NCBI GenBank assembly: GCA_026627155.1
Contig: JAPNUJ010000007.1
Location: 13,605-49,325, forward strand
DNA from: Bacillota bacterium
GTDB taxonomy: Bacteria > Bacillota > Bacilli > Alicyclobacillales > SLC66
DNA length: 35,721 bases
Direction of reading: 5' to 3'
Positions 23,866-31,707 of the stretch are shown in pieces. The notes beneath the pieces are model-generated. The model made no database searches and was not told the origin of the DNA. It saw nothing but the letters and a program-made list of their open reading frames with translations. Each line of letters begins with the position of its first letter. Within the stretch, counting starts at the first letter, position 1. Both the position numbers and the translations under genes were made by a program.

Positions 23866-24261
23866 ATGACGTTCAACCCGAAGCAAAACCGCCATTTGCC
23901 AGCATTTTTATTGCTTTACCTACGCGATGGACAGGCGCACGGCGGTGCCCTGTGGAATCGACTGCAAGACATTCTGCCGGATGAATGGAACATCGACAGC
24001 GGTGCGATCTACCGCGTATTGAAGGATCTGGAAGACCGCGGGGCCGTCTCGTCTTCTTGGAACACCGATGAGCCGGGCCCTGCCAAGAAGATGTACACGT
24101 TGACCAACACCGGTTACGTGGAACTTGAACGCTGGTACGAAGACATTCAGATTCGCAAGCGAAACCTCGATTACTTCCTCAAGGCATATGAGTCCAAGAC
24201 TGCGGCGCCACAGCCGCAGCCCGCACCACGCACGCCTCCGTCAGACCCAGCGGCTCCCTAG
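23866..24261 (+). CDS. PadR-family transcriptional regulator
   Basis: 131 residues from ATG 23866, with AGGAGG 8 nt upstream; an upstream in-frame reading from 23830 has none. The N-terminal winged helix has the PadR pattern: LPAFLLLYLRDGQAHGGALW, then DSGAIYRVLKDLEDRGAVSS and a wing with GPAKKMYTLTNTG. The C-terminal helix is short (ELERWYEDIQIRKRNLDYFLKAYE), followed by a Pro/Ala tail. Such proteins are repressors released by a ligand. Paired palindromes in its leader suggest autoregulation, and the aldolase-like gene just upstream is a likely target. Confidence 0.88.
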   Translation: MTFNPKQNRHLPAFLLLYLRDGQAHGGALWNRLQDILPDEWNIDSGAIYRVLKDLEDRGAVSSSWNTDEPGPAKKMYTLTNTGYVELERWYEDIQIRKRNLDYFLKAYESKTAAPQPQPAPRTPPSDPAAP

Positions 24262-24317
24262 ACTCGGCGCTAAAGTCCACGTACAGACGTGCCCCACAGA
24301 GGCTGCCTGGCAACGAG

Positions 24318-24346
24318 TTGACACATTGTCTCTCCCCCGCTACACT
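24318..24346 (+). promoter_or_regulatory. Promoter of the proS T-box transcript
   Basis: TTGACA (24318-24323), a 17-nt spacer and TACACT (24341-24346). The predicted start near 24353 coincides with the left end of dispersed repeat copy 2, so the repeat would be the first part of the proS leader RNA. Confidence 0.75.
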
Positions 24347-24350
24347 ACGT

Positions 24351-24422
24351 CTATCCAGAATAACGGCGCAGCCGCTTATTCTTCTAGCAGACGGTGGCGC
24401 GAGAGCTCCATGTCACCGTATA
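24351..24422 (+). repeat. Dispersed structured repeat, copy 2
   Basis: Same two-hairpin unit as at 9890, here preceded by CTATCC as in copy 3. Hairpin 1 is intact. Hairpin 2 has decayed by two changes: the inner arm reads GCTCC instead of GCGCC, and the outer arm ACCGTAT instead of ACCGTCT. The GAGA loop is kept. It lies between the promoter and the T-box leader of proS. Confidence 0.9.
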
Positions 24423-24431
24423 ATCGGCCAT

Positions 24432-24684
24432 GACGGAACCAGTACACGGGACCGCGTCGTTCAGAAAGCCAACTGTAAGGATGAAAGGTTGGTCGGCGCC
24501 TCGCGTGGAACCCATCCCTGAGCCTGCGGCGAAGAGTCGCACCGCCCCCTTTGCGGTTATCCGAAGGCGAACGCGATCGCCCTATGACATGTAGCGACGC
24601 GAAAAGTGGGTCCGGACAGAATGTCCCGGATCAATGAAGGTGGTACCGCGGCTACACCCCGCCCTTTTTTGAGGGCGGGGTTTT
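24432..24684 (+). ncRNA. Proline T-box leader (tRNA-sensing riboswitch)
   Basis: Stem I shows AGTA (24441-24444) opposite GAA-CCC-A (24508-24514), the usual loop E and specifier arrangement; the specifier codon is CCC (24511-24513), proline. The T-box sequence AAGGTGGTACCGCG (24637-24650) has TGGT, able to pair with the ACCA end of uncharged tRNA-Pro. A terminator follows (24657-24684). Uncharged tRNA-Pro stabilises the antiterminator and lets transcription enter proS. Stem II/III boundaries were not resolved. Confidence 0.93.
24657..24684 (+). terminator. T-box terminator before proS
   Basis: CCCCGCCC (24657-24664) and GGGCGGGG (24673-24680) form an 8-bp GC stem followed by TTTT. The left arm directly follows the T-box sequence, as needed for exclusive terminator or antiterminator folding. 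Confidence 0.92.
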
Positions 24685-24709
24685 GCTATTTTCCTGGAGG
24701 TGGATCAGC

Positions 24710-25942
24710 ATGAAGATGTCGACCATGATGTTGAAAACGGAACACGAGACGCCGTCGGAAGCCGAATTGACCAGTCATCGGTTGCTGCTTCGTAGCGGCA
24801 TGATCCGCCAACTCGCCAGTGGCATCTATAGTCTCACACCGCTCGGATGGCGCGCGATGCAGCGAATCGCGACCATGGCCCGTGAAGAAATGAACCGAAT
24901 TGAGGGCCAGGAAATGCTCTTGCCACTCGTCCAGCCGGCCGCGATCTGGCGGGAAACAGGACGGTATTATAGCGTGGACGAGTCGCTCAATCGCTTTCAA
25001 GACCGGGGCGGACAGAACATGGTTCTCGCGATGACGCATGAAGAAGCCGTGACGGACATGGCCCGGCACGTCATTGAGTCGCATCGACAGTTGCCCATGA
25101 TGGTCTATCAGATACAGACCAAGTTTCGTGATGAAGCCCGTCCGCGCGGCGGTCTCATTCGCTTGCGCGAGTTTCTGATGAAAGATGCCTACAGTTTCCA
25201 TGCGGACGAAGGTGATCTGGACAAGTTCTACGAGAAGGTAAGGAAGGCCTACGCCATGTTCTACAAGCGGTGTGGCATCGACGTTTTGCAAGTGGACTCT
25301 GATACAGGCATGATGGGCGGCGGTGTGGCCCATGAGTTCATGATGTTGGCAGAGTGTGGCGAGGACACACTGCTTCTGTGTGATGCCTGCCAACGGGCGG
25401 CGAATCGTGAAGTCTACGAAGCGTCCGGGCGTGATGACGACACGTGTCTTCAGTGTGGCCAACCCGTTCGTGCCGTACGAGGCATCGAGGTCGGGAACAT
25501 TTTTCAACTTGGCAGCCGGTACAGTTTGCCCATGCATGCAGACTTTACTGACCAATGTGGTGTTCGTCGTCCAGTCGTGATGGGATGCTATGGAATCGGG
25601 ATCTCACGCCTGCTGGCGTGCGTGATCGAAGCGAATCACGACGCGGCCGGCATAGTCTGGCCGGAAACCGTGGCGCCATATGCTGCGCACCTCGTGACGG
25701 TGGGTGCGAGTTCGGAGGTGATCGCAGTGGCCGAGCGCGTGTACGCGTCGCTCGCAGACCAGGTGCTCTGGGACGATCGCGACGCCAGTGCCGGTCGCAA
25801 GTTGCAAGATGCTGACTTACTGGGCATGCCAAAGCGACTGACGATCAGCCCGCGCTCGCTGGCCGCCGGCGGCATCGAGCTTCGATCGCGCCGCACAGGG
25901 ACAGTGCAAATCGTCCCTGTCCAGGATGTGGTCGCTCCGTAA
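24710..25942 (+). CDS. proS: Prolyl-tRNA synthetase without the editing insertion
   Basis: 410 residues from ATG 24710 (GGAGG 9 nt upstream). Bacterial-type ProS is normally about 570 residues. Motif 2 (FRDEARPRGG, 139-148, and REFLMKDAYSFH), motif 3 (GCYGIGISR, 292-300) and a C-terminal anticodon-binding domain (about 325-410) are present. Between motifs 2 and 3 the editing (INS/YbaK-like) domain of about 180 residues is missing; only a short link with two Cys pairs (Cys224/227, Cys246/249), which in full-length enzymes flank the insertion, remains. It should charge tRNA-Pro but cannot clear Ala-tRNA-Pro in cis. Controlled by the proline T-box. It could be the only ProS or a second, stress-linked copy. 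Confidence 0.95.
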   Translation: MKMSTMMLKTEHETPSEAELTSHRLLLRSGMIRQLASGIYSLTPLGWRAMQRIATMAREEMNRIEGQEMLLPLVQPAAIWRETGRYYSVDESLNRFQDRGGQNMVLAMTHEEAVTDMARHVIESHRQLPMMVYQIQTKFRDEARPRGGLIRLREFLMKDAYSFHADEGDLDKFYEKVRKAYAMFYKRCGIDVLQVDSDTGMMGGGVAHEFMMLAECGEDTLLLCDACQRAANREVYEASGRDDDTCLQCGQPVRAVRGIEVGNIFQLGSRYSLPMHADFTDQCGVRRPVVMGCYGIGISRLLACVIEANHDAAGIVWPETVAPYAAHLVTVGASSEVIAVAERVYASLADQVLWDDRDASAGRKLQDADLLGMPKRLTISPRSLAAGGIELRSRRTGTVQIVPVQDVVAP

Positions 25943-26008
25943 CCAAAGGAGACTCCAGATCGTCCATATCTGCTGAAGAAACTGCGCCAAAGGGATGGGG
26001 AGATGAGG

Positions 26009-26989
26009 ATGAAGCACAACCGCTGGATTCGCCTTGGGAAAGTGGCAGCGACGGCGCTGTTCGCCGTGATGGTGCCCGCGAACCTGATGTCTGTATCGCA
26101 CGCGCAGACCAGCTCAGCCTGGACGCAACCGATCTTGCAGGAACTCATTCCGGCTGGCACGAAACTGGCCATGCACAAGGCCTGGAACATGCAAGGGACG
26201 GAGTATGCCGTCGCCACGACCGCCTGGTCCCCGTCACAACCCACCCCGTGGATGCTGGTCGCCAAGCGTGTGTCTGACGGCTGGACGCCGCTGTATATCG
26301 GCCAGACGCAACATGCATTTGCGATCCAGCAGATCGTCATCGGACATCCGACCAAGATCGGTACAACGGTCAGTCTTGGCTTCATCGTCGATGCGGCGAC
26401 CGCGTTGATGACGCATGTGTATACGCTGCAGGTGACGCGCACCTCGGCGCAAGTCGTCGCCCAACTGCCCACTGTGGTCGGACTCACTTCGCTTACGGTC
26501 AGTGGCAGTCAGGTCCGCGTGGCGGGTCTGAACCTGCTAGCGACAGAACTCGTCAGCAGCACGGACACGGCGCACATAACCGCCGAGCCCCTACCGGCGT
26601 TGTTGGGAAGGACCACCCATCCGGTGCCATTTGTCATGGGCTGGACACTCCATGGCGCAAACGACGTCAAACGCATCGCAGAGCTCGGACCGGCAGTCGT
26701 GCACGCGCACGTTGGCGACACGCTCTCGTTCGTACCGATGAACTCGCAGGCCGTGCGTCATATGCTAGGAAGCATCAGCGAGCAAGGCGCCTTCTCCGGG
26801 ATCTCTGTGTACGCCGCGCCGCCGGGCACCAAATTGAGTCTCTATCAAGCGGCACAAGTGCTTGGCAATGTAGTTCACCTGACGGCTCCCGGCACCTATT
26901 TGTACGCGATCGTTCCGCCGGGATATAGCAGCTTGTCCCCCGATGCGGACACCGCCGTCGTTCAAGTCATCGTGACAAACGCGCCTTGA
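26009..26989 (+). CDS. Secreted protein of unknown function
   Basis: 326 residues from ATG 26009, 6 nt after GGGGAG (an ATG at 26003 is too close). A signal peptide is clear: positive RWIRLGK, a hydrophobic core, and cleavage near SHAQT (about residues 28-33 from this start). The mature part is rich in Val, Thr, Ala and Gln, with alternating strands, no cysteine and no motif I recognise. A proline-rich WSPSQPTPWML segment and a C-terminal GTYLYAIVPPGYSSL suggest a beta-sandwich fold. Lies 66 nt after proS, with no terminator seen between them. Confidence 0.8.
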   Translation: MKHNRWIRLGKVAATALFAVMVPANLMSVSHAQTSSAWTQPILQELIPAGTKLAMHKAWNMQGTEYAVATTAWSPSQPTPWMLVAKRVSDGWTPLYIGQTQHAFAIQQIVIGHPTKIGTTVSLGFIVDAATALMTHVYTLQVTRTSAQVVAQLPTVVGLTSLTVSGSQVRVAGLNLLATELVSSTDTAHITAEPLPALLGRTTHPVPFVMGWTLHGANDVKRIAELGPAVVHAHVGDTLSFVPMNSQAVRHMLGSISEQGAFSGISVYAAPPGTKLSLYQAAQVLGNVVHLTAPGTYLYAIVPPGYSSLSPDADTAVVQVIVTNAP

Positions 26990-27029
26990 CTCAGAGCGCC
27001 CAGTCAGGGCGCACACCCCTGGAGCCATA

Positions 27030-27053
27030 GGCCAATGACACCCTTCATTGGCC
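27030..27053. promoter_or_regulatory. Perfect 9-bp inverted repeat
   Basis: GGCCAATGA (27030-27038) and TCATTGGCC (27045-27053) with a 6-nt spacer lie between the secreted protein (ends 26989) and the glycine-rich protein. No T-run follows, so it is either a weak terminator or an operator. A TACAAT box lies at 27078-27083, just downstream, and could be the -10 of the next gene. Confidence 0.45.
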
Positions 27054-27108
27054 GTGATGCACGCCCTCCGTCCACCGTACAATGAACGGGTAAGGAGGAG
27101 GTGACAAC

Positions 27109-27489
27109 ATGTGCACAAAGGCACAGTGTGAGCAACACGTCGGACAGTGGGTCCAGTTTCGCACCCCTTACGGCCATCACATCGGGCTGGTGGAACGCAT
27201 CTCAGGCAACGAGGCGATCGTCGTGTCGCCGCGTCAATACGTCCCCGCGCAGTTTGCCCGAACGGTGAATCAGAGTGACGAGGACAAGCTGGATGTCGCC
27301 CTGGCATTTTGGGGAGGCGGTGGCTATCCGCGAGCCGGATTTGGGGGCGGTCCGCGAGTGGGCTACGGTGCAGGCGCTGTAGGTCGCCCCGGTGGGTATG
27401 GCGGCTATGGGGGCTACGGTTTTGGCTGGCAACGCTGGGCTGTCTCCTTCTTGATCATCTACGCCTTATGGGGTCTTCTGCTCTGGTAA
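27109..27489 (+). CDS. Small glycine-rich protein with C-terminal membrane helix
   Basis: 126 residues from ATG 27109 with AAGGAGGAGGTG upstream. Residues 8-48 look like a small beta-barrel module (VGQWVQFRTPYGHHIGLVER). Residues 69-107 are a Gly/Tyr/Arg-rich repeat (GYGGYGGYGFGW). A hydrophobic helix ends the protein (about 110-126, VSFLIIYALWGLLLW). Two Cys (residues 2 and 7) lie at the N-terminus. Gly/Tyr-rich tails with a terminal hydrophobic helix occur in small Bacillales spore-surface proteins, so a spore role is possible but unproven. Confidence 0.8.
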   Translation: MCTKAQCEQHVGQWVQFRTPYGHHIGLVERISGNEAIVVSPRQYVPAQFARTVNQSDEDKLDVALAFWGGGGYPRAGFGGGPRVGYGAGAVGRPGGYGGYGGYGFGWQRWAVSFLIIYALWGLLLW

Positions 27490-27768
27490 CAGTCGTCACT
27501 GTCCTCTCCGCCCGCTCGGGCAAGGTCAGTCGACGTGGCCTCCGGTTCGCCGAACGCGACTGCGCACGCGTCGCCTTCGGCGAGCGCCGCGGCCCAAACT
27601 GGGCACATCGCCCCCGCGCACGATCGTGTCACGCACGCCGCTCGTTCTCCTCGTATCCGGTGACAGATTCGCGAACTCTCTCCCTATCTCTTTACACTCC
27701 CTTTGCCCCGTGATAGTCTGAAGTTAATCGTAATCATTACATAAATAGAGCGAAGGGAGTCTCGTGTC
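27490..27768 (+). promoter_or_regulatory. Intergenic region with a Zur-like box at 27728-27742
   Basis: TCGTAAT-C-ATTACAT (27728-27742) matches the Bacillus Zur box (TCGTAAT-n-ATTACGA) at 12 of 14 defined positions, and contains the TAATnATTA core shared by Fur-family sites. A promoter candidate upstream is TTTACA (27691-27696) with TAGTCT (27714-27719), 17-nt spacer. The box would then cover the transcription start. The remainder is GC-rich with short hairpins and no gene. Confidence 0.5.
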
Positions 27769-29187
27769 GTGTCACTCGAGAACGAGCTCAAGGCCAACTC
27801 CGTAGGGTTTTGGGGCATGGTCAGCCAAAGTATCAGCGGTATGGCACCCACCTGCGACGTCGTCGCGTTCATGACGGCAGGTGCCGCCTTTGCCATGGCC
27901 GCCTTGCCGCTCTCCTATCTCCTCGCTTTTGCCGTGATGTTCATAGAGGTCAACACGATCTACCACCTCTCCAAACACCGCGCTTCCGCCGGCGGCTACT
28001 ACAGTTACGTCGCCGCCGGCATCGGTCCGCGATCCGCCGTATTCACCGCCTTCATGGTGATTTTCTACCAAATCGTCAGCGTGGCCGCGATCCCGGTATA
28101 CGTCGGCGGGGTGTTCTTGCCAGGCGTGCTGGCGGAACTCCACGTCGCACTTCCCGGTTGGTTCTGGATCGCCATGGTCCTGTTTTTCGTGGGCGTTCCG
28201 TTTGTTCTCGGGGTAGCCGGGATTCGCCCGACGATCCGGTTTATCGTCCTGTCGAGTTTCGTCGAGATCGCCTTCCTCGTGGTGACCTCGATCATCATCA
28301 TCTCGCGAGTGCATCCGAGCGCGCCCCTGGTCCCTTTCCAGATGGGAACGGTCGGTGTCAAAGGTGTAGCGCTCGGGATGATCTTTGGCATCACGAGTTT
28401 CATCGGCGTCGGGAGTCACACCCCGCTTGGCGAAGAGGCGAAGCATCGCAGCCAATCCCGTGGTCGGATGATCGGGCGAGCGGCTATGATTTCGCTCGCG
28501 CTCGTGGGAACGGCCCTGACGCTTTCGGCGTATGCGCTGACCGTGGGCTGGGGACTGGGGAACATGGGCAGCTTCGCCCAGAACGGGGCGCCAGGCGTCG
28601 TGGTCTTCGAGCATTATCTCGGCCCGCTCGGTGCCATCGCCTTGGTCATCCTCGCACTGAACAGCGCACTGGCCGACGGCATCGCGCTCGTGACCAGTTC
28701 GGCCCGCATCCTCTACGCCATCAGTCGCGACGAACTCCTGCATGCCTCCTTCGCGCAGGTGAACGGGCGCGCCGCGCCACGCATGGGGGTCGTCGTCCTA
28801 TCCGGCGTGGCGATGGTGCTGGGAATTGGCACAGGGCTCCTCCTCGGACCCGACAACGCGTTCAATATGCTGACGACTGCCGTCCTGTTTGGTCTCGTCG
28901 CCGCGCACACACTGCTGAATCTGTCTGTAATTCGTCTCTACGCTAAGATGAAAAGTTTGCATGTCATCCGCCATTTTGTACTCCCCGTATTATCGACAGT
29001 TATCCTATTTGCGGTCTTGTACTCCTCGATCTGGCCCCCTGTCTATCCGCTCTGGCTGTCGCCCGCCGTTTTCGTCCTCGTGGCAGCGGCCGTCGTTTTG
29101 TATATCCGCCACTTGCGCCACAACAAGCCCGATCAACTGGCCAACGCCGACGGGCTTGCTGCCGCAGCGCAGGATCAATTTGCCTGA
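27769..29187 (+). CDS. APC-superfamily amino acid permease
   Basis: 472 residues from GTG 27769, with AAGGGAG 9 nt upstream. About twelve helices in the order of the amino acid-polyamine-organocation superfamily. Helix 1 has VSQSISGMAPTCDVVAF, matching the substrate-binding GxxGxAPxxxV pattern; helix 6 has GMIFGITSFIGVGSHTPLGEE, the FxGFExAxxLxEE-like motif; then SSARILYAISRDELLHASF. Imports an amino acid or amine; substrate unknown. A Fur/Zur-type site precedes it, so metal-responsive control is possible. The C-terminal 20 residues are polar. Confidence 0.9.
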   Translation: MSLENELKANSVGFWGMVSQSISGMAPTCDVVAFMTAGAAFAMAALPLSYLLAFAVMFIEVNTIYHLSKHRASAGGYYSYVAAGIGPRSAVFTAFMVIFYQIVSVAAIPVYVGGVFLPGVLAELHVALPGWFWIAMVLFFVGVPFVLGVAGIRPTIRFIVLSSFVEIAFLVVTSIIIISRVHPSAPLVPFQMGTVGVKGVALGMIFGITSFIGVGSHTPLGEEAKHRSQSRGRMIGRAAMISLALVGTALTLSAYALTVGWGLGNMGSFAQNGAPGVVVFEHYLGPLGAIALVILALNSALADGIALVTSSARILYAISRDELLHASFAQVNGRAAPRMGVVVLSGVAMVLGIGTGLLLGPDNAFNMLTTAVLFGLVAAHTLLNLSVIRLYAKMKSLHVIRHFVLPVLSTVILFAVLYSSIWPPVYPLWLSPAVFVLVAAAVVLYIRHLRHNKPDQLANADGLAAAAQDQFA

Positions 29188-29274
29188 CCGGCACGACAAC
29201 CTGGACGCGGCACGCCGTTTCTCTGGGTATGTGCCTGAACCCACCCCGGATTGCGTAGCGGAGGTTCCAGGCGC

Positions 29275-29493
29275 ATGTCTCTGTCTTCTATGCCAATGCC
29301 TCCTAGATGTCCCCCCATGGTGCCAGACGCCTACAACACCTCGTGTCCTCCAACATATCGATGGGGTATCGTCGACCAGCGGGAGTCGCTCCCGGCCTCG
29401 TTGACAATCCGACGTTGGGGGAGGCGCGATCATGACCATCGGCAACCAGCCCGGGCAGGTCGCGGACTCGGACCCCCTATCAAGCCTGATTGA
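29275..29493 (+). CDS. Possible small protein overlapping the cyclase start (doubtful)
   Basis: A 72-codon reading from ATG 29275, with GGAGG 10 nt upstream. It begins with a Met/Pro-rich MSLSSMPMPPRCPPMVPD and overlaps the first 62 nt of the cyclase gene. No family is recognised, and the second half is Arg/His/Pro-rich as expected for a shadow of the cyclase gene. If real it could couple translation to the cyclase. The rest of the 244-base interval 29188-29431 shows no terminator or clear promoter. Confidence 0.25.
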   Translation: MSLSSMPMPPRCPPMVPDAYNTSCPPTYRWGIVDQRESLPASLTIRRWGRRDHDHRQPARAGRGLGPPIKPD

Positions 29494-31330
29494 CGCTGCA
29501 CTCGCCACGCTCTTGCATGAACAGGAAGTAGACGGCAGTTTTCCTCACGGCTTTGACATGGGGGTCATGCCCGATGCACAGACTGTCATCTTCTTAACTC
29601 TGCTCGACTTCAGAGATGCCCTGTGGACGCGCGCTTTGCTCGGTCGTCTCATCGACTTGCAACGTGCAGATGGTTCGTGGGGTCCTTACGAAGGGGCGCC
29701 CGGAGATCTGTCGACGACGGTCGAGTGTTATTATGCCTTGGCGCTTCATGACGCCTGGCGACTTCAGCCGCAAGCCCGTATCGCCGCCGAACAGTGGATC
29801 ACTGGGGCCGGCGGTATCCATGCCTGTCGAAACCTGACGAAAGTGTTGCTGGCTATCGGCGGCGAAGTGTCCTGGCTGCAGTTGCCATCGCCTGCCCTCT
29901 ACGCGTGGCTCTGGAGTCCCTTTTCCCCCTTTCAGATCCAAGATGTCGTCACGTTTACCCGGCTACACGTCGCCTCGATGGTGGTCTTGGCAGCGCATCG
30001 CTACGTGTCACCTGTCGCCAGACACTCGGTGTTAGACCACATGACCCACGCGAGTTCACGACAGGCAAGCAACGTATCGCATCGAAAACTCGCGGTTCCC
30101 CGCTGGCTTTTGCGGAGATGCCTGCACGACTTGTATAGTCAGCGCGAGCTCGACGGCACACTCGCCGGTTACCATTCATCGACATTTCTCTTTTTGTTCG
30201 CGCAGCGTGCCATGGGACGCTCGTTGCAGCAAAGCGACATCGAACCTTGTGTGCGGGCGATCCGCCGCAACTGGGGCTGCCCATTTGGCGACGCGACAGC
30301 GCATCAGCAGACCTGCGACGCGCACATCTGGAATACTGCCCTGTCGATTCGGGTCCTGCGCCAAGCCGGGCTTTCTCGGCAACACGCCGGTTTACGGTCC
30401 GGTGTCGAGTACCTTTGGGCCCACCAGCAAGGCTCACAATGGGACTGGCGCCGCAAGCAGAAGACATTGCCGGGAGGCTGGGGATTCTCCAGTAACAACA
30501 CGCGCCACCCTGACACCGACGACACTGTCGCCTGCCTCGACGCCCTGGCCGATGCGCCCGGTTCGCACGACGAAAACTGGCAAAGGGGCATCCGCTGGCT
30601 CCTCTCGCGACAAAACCGTGATGGCGGATGGTCCGCTTTCGACCGCAACTGCGCCCGGAAGTGGATGGAGCACATGCCGGCCAACGACATGCGCCACGCG
30701 ATCACCGATCCATCCACGCCAGACCTCACCGCCCGCGTGGTCGAACTCTTGATCGGGCGCCACGTCCTATCGACAACGGATCGAAGCATAGGTCGCGCGA
30801 TCCGCTGGCTGCTGGCTGCGCAGGAACGCGACGGATCGTGGTACGGCCGCTGGGGCACCACGTACGTCTATGGCACGTGGTGTGTAGTCCGAGCACTGTG
30901 TACCATCGCACGGAGCGACACAACCCCCCGTCTCGATCGATCGCTACGGCGAGCCGGAGACTGGCTGTTGCAGATCCAGAAGCCAGATGGCAGTTTTGGT
31001 GAGTCTTGCGCCAGTGATCAGGTCGGCCACTACGTTCCGTCCGCGCCGAGCGTCCCCTCACAGACCGCCTGGGCGCTTGACGCCTTGCTTTGGCTCTGTG
31101 AAGTCGAGCCGGACCCGATTCATCGTCGCCGTCTGGACGGTGCGTGCGCGCACAGCGCCGACTGGCTGGTTGACATCGCAGGAGGTGGGACCTGGTCCGA
31201 GACGATGCCAACCGGATCGGCCTTCCCCGGAGCCCTTCACATCCGCTACCATCTCTATCCAAAGGTCTGGCCACTGGTCGCCCTCTTGCATTACCGCGCC
31301 CTGATGCCTGACGCCAGCGAAAGGAGGTGA
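29432..31330 (+). CDS. sqhC: Squalene-hopene cyclase family, sporulenol-synthase-like
   Basis: 632 residues from ATG 29432 (GGGGGAGG 7 nt upstream). The catalytic DXDD motif is DTDD (361-364) in the context LPGGWGFSSNNTRHPD, closer to Bacillus SqhC (GGWGFSNINT) than to squalene-hopene cyclase (GGFAFQFDN). Repeated QW motifs are seen (QNRDGGW, QERDGSW, QKPDGSF), and YGRWGTTYVYGTW is conserved. The segment TDPSTPDLTARVVE also matches SqhC. Length equals that of B. subtilis SqhC. It should cyclise tetraprenyl-beta-curcumene or squalene to a polycyclic lipid of membranes or spores. A hopene role cannot be excluded. It lies 6 nt before a small partner gene. Confidence 0.9.
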   Translation: MTIGNQPGQVADSDPLSSLIDAALATLLHEQEVDGSFPHGFDMGVMPDAQTVIFLTLLDFRDALWTRALLGRLIDLQRADGSWGPYEGAPGDLSTTVECYYALALHDAWRLQPQARIAAEQWITGAGGIHACRNLTKVLLAIGGEVSWLQLPSPALYAWLWSPFSPFQIQDVVTFTRLHVASMVVLAAHRYVSPVARHSVLDHMTHASSRQASNVSHRKLAVPRWLLRRCLHDLYSQRELDGTLAGYHSSTFLFLFAQRAMGRSLQQSDIEPCVRAIRRNWGCPFGDATAHQQTCDAHIWNTALSIRVLRQAGLSRQHAGLRSGVEYLWAHQQGSQWDWRRKQKTLPGGWGFSSNNTRHPDTDDTVACLDALADAPGSHDENWQRGIRWLLSRQNRDGGWSAFDRNCARKWMEHMPANDMRHAITDPSTPDLTARVVELLIGRHVLSTTDRSIGRAIRWLLAAQERDGSWYGRWGTTYVYGTWCVVRALCTIARSDTTPRLDRSLRRAGDWLLQIQKPDGSFGESCASDQVGHYVPSAPSVPSQTAWALDALLWLCEVEPDPIHRRRLDGACAHSADWLVDIAGGGTWSETMPTGSAFPGALHIRYHLYPKVWPLVALLHYRALMPDASERR

Positions 31331-31336
31331 AATCAG

Positions 31337-31615
31337 ATGGCTCTCGACCCAAGACTTGTAGGGGCCTTCCGGACACGGATTGCCAACCCGCTGTATTGGC
31401 GGCGTGCACACGCCTGCCTGCACGGCTGCTCGCGCGAGATGCTTGCGACGCCCGATGGCTGTGCCGCGTTCGTCGATCACATGAGCGGCGCGATGGGTGT
31501 CCCCATGACACCCGCCCAGCGGATGGGGGCAGCAAACTGGCTTTATTCGCAACGGATTGACCCAAGGAACCCCTGGCACCAGGCTCGGATGTGGAACGTC
31601 GTAAATGGTGCGTAA
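31337..31615 (+). CDS. Small conserved-looking protein downstream of the cyclase
   Basis: 92 residues from ATG 31337 with AAAGGAGGTGA upstream, 6 nt after the cyclase gene, so co-transcribed. Composition is balanced: LYWRRAHACLHGCSREML in the middle, then FVDHMSGAMGVPMTPAQRM and a C-terminal NPWHQARMWNVV. Three Cys and several His lie in 26-46. Probably soluble and helical. I do not recognise a family. A strong terminator follows, so it ends the cyclase operon. Confidence 0.75.
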   Translation: MALDPRLVGAFRTRIANPLYWRRAHACLHGCSREMLATPDGCAAFVDHMSGAMGVPMTPAQRMGAANWLYSQRIDPRNPWHQARMWNVVNGA

Positions 31616-31622
31616 AATCCAA

Positions 31623-31658
31623 AAAAGGATCACCCCGCAGGTTTGGGGTGATCCTTTT
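31623..31658. terminator. Strong 14-bp terminator
   Basis: AAAAGGATCACCCC (31623-31636) and GGGGTGATCCTTTT (31645-31658) form a perfect 14-bp stem with an 8-nt loop. A/T ends on both sides would make it work in either direction. It closes the cyclase operon. Confidence 0.92.
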
Positions 31659-31707
31659 ACTGTACAGCCGTCGCAATCTGAACATGAACGTCAGGAGGTG
31701 ACCAGCG

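Noticed and set aside
27772..28743. A 323-codon minus-strand frame opposite the APC permease
   Set aside because: Asp/His/Arg/Gly-rich composition, no motif, fully antisense to a well-supported gene.
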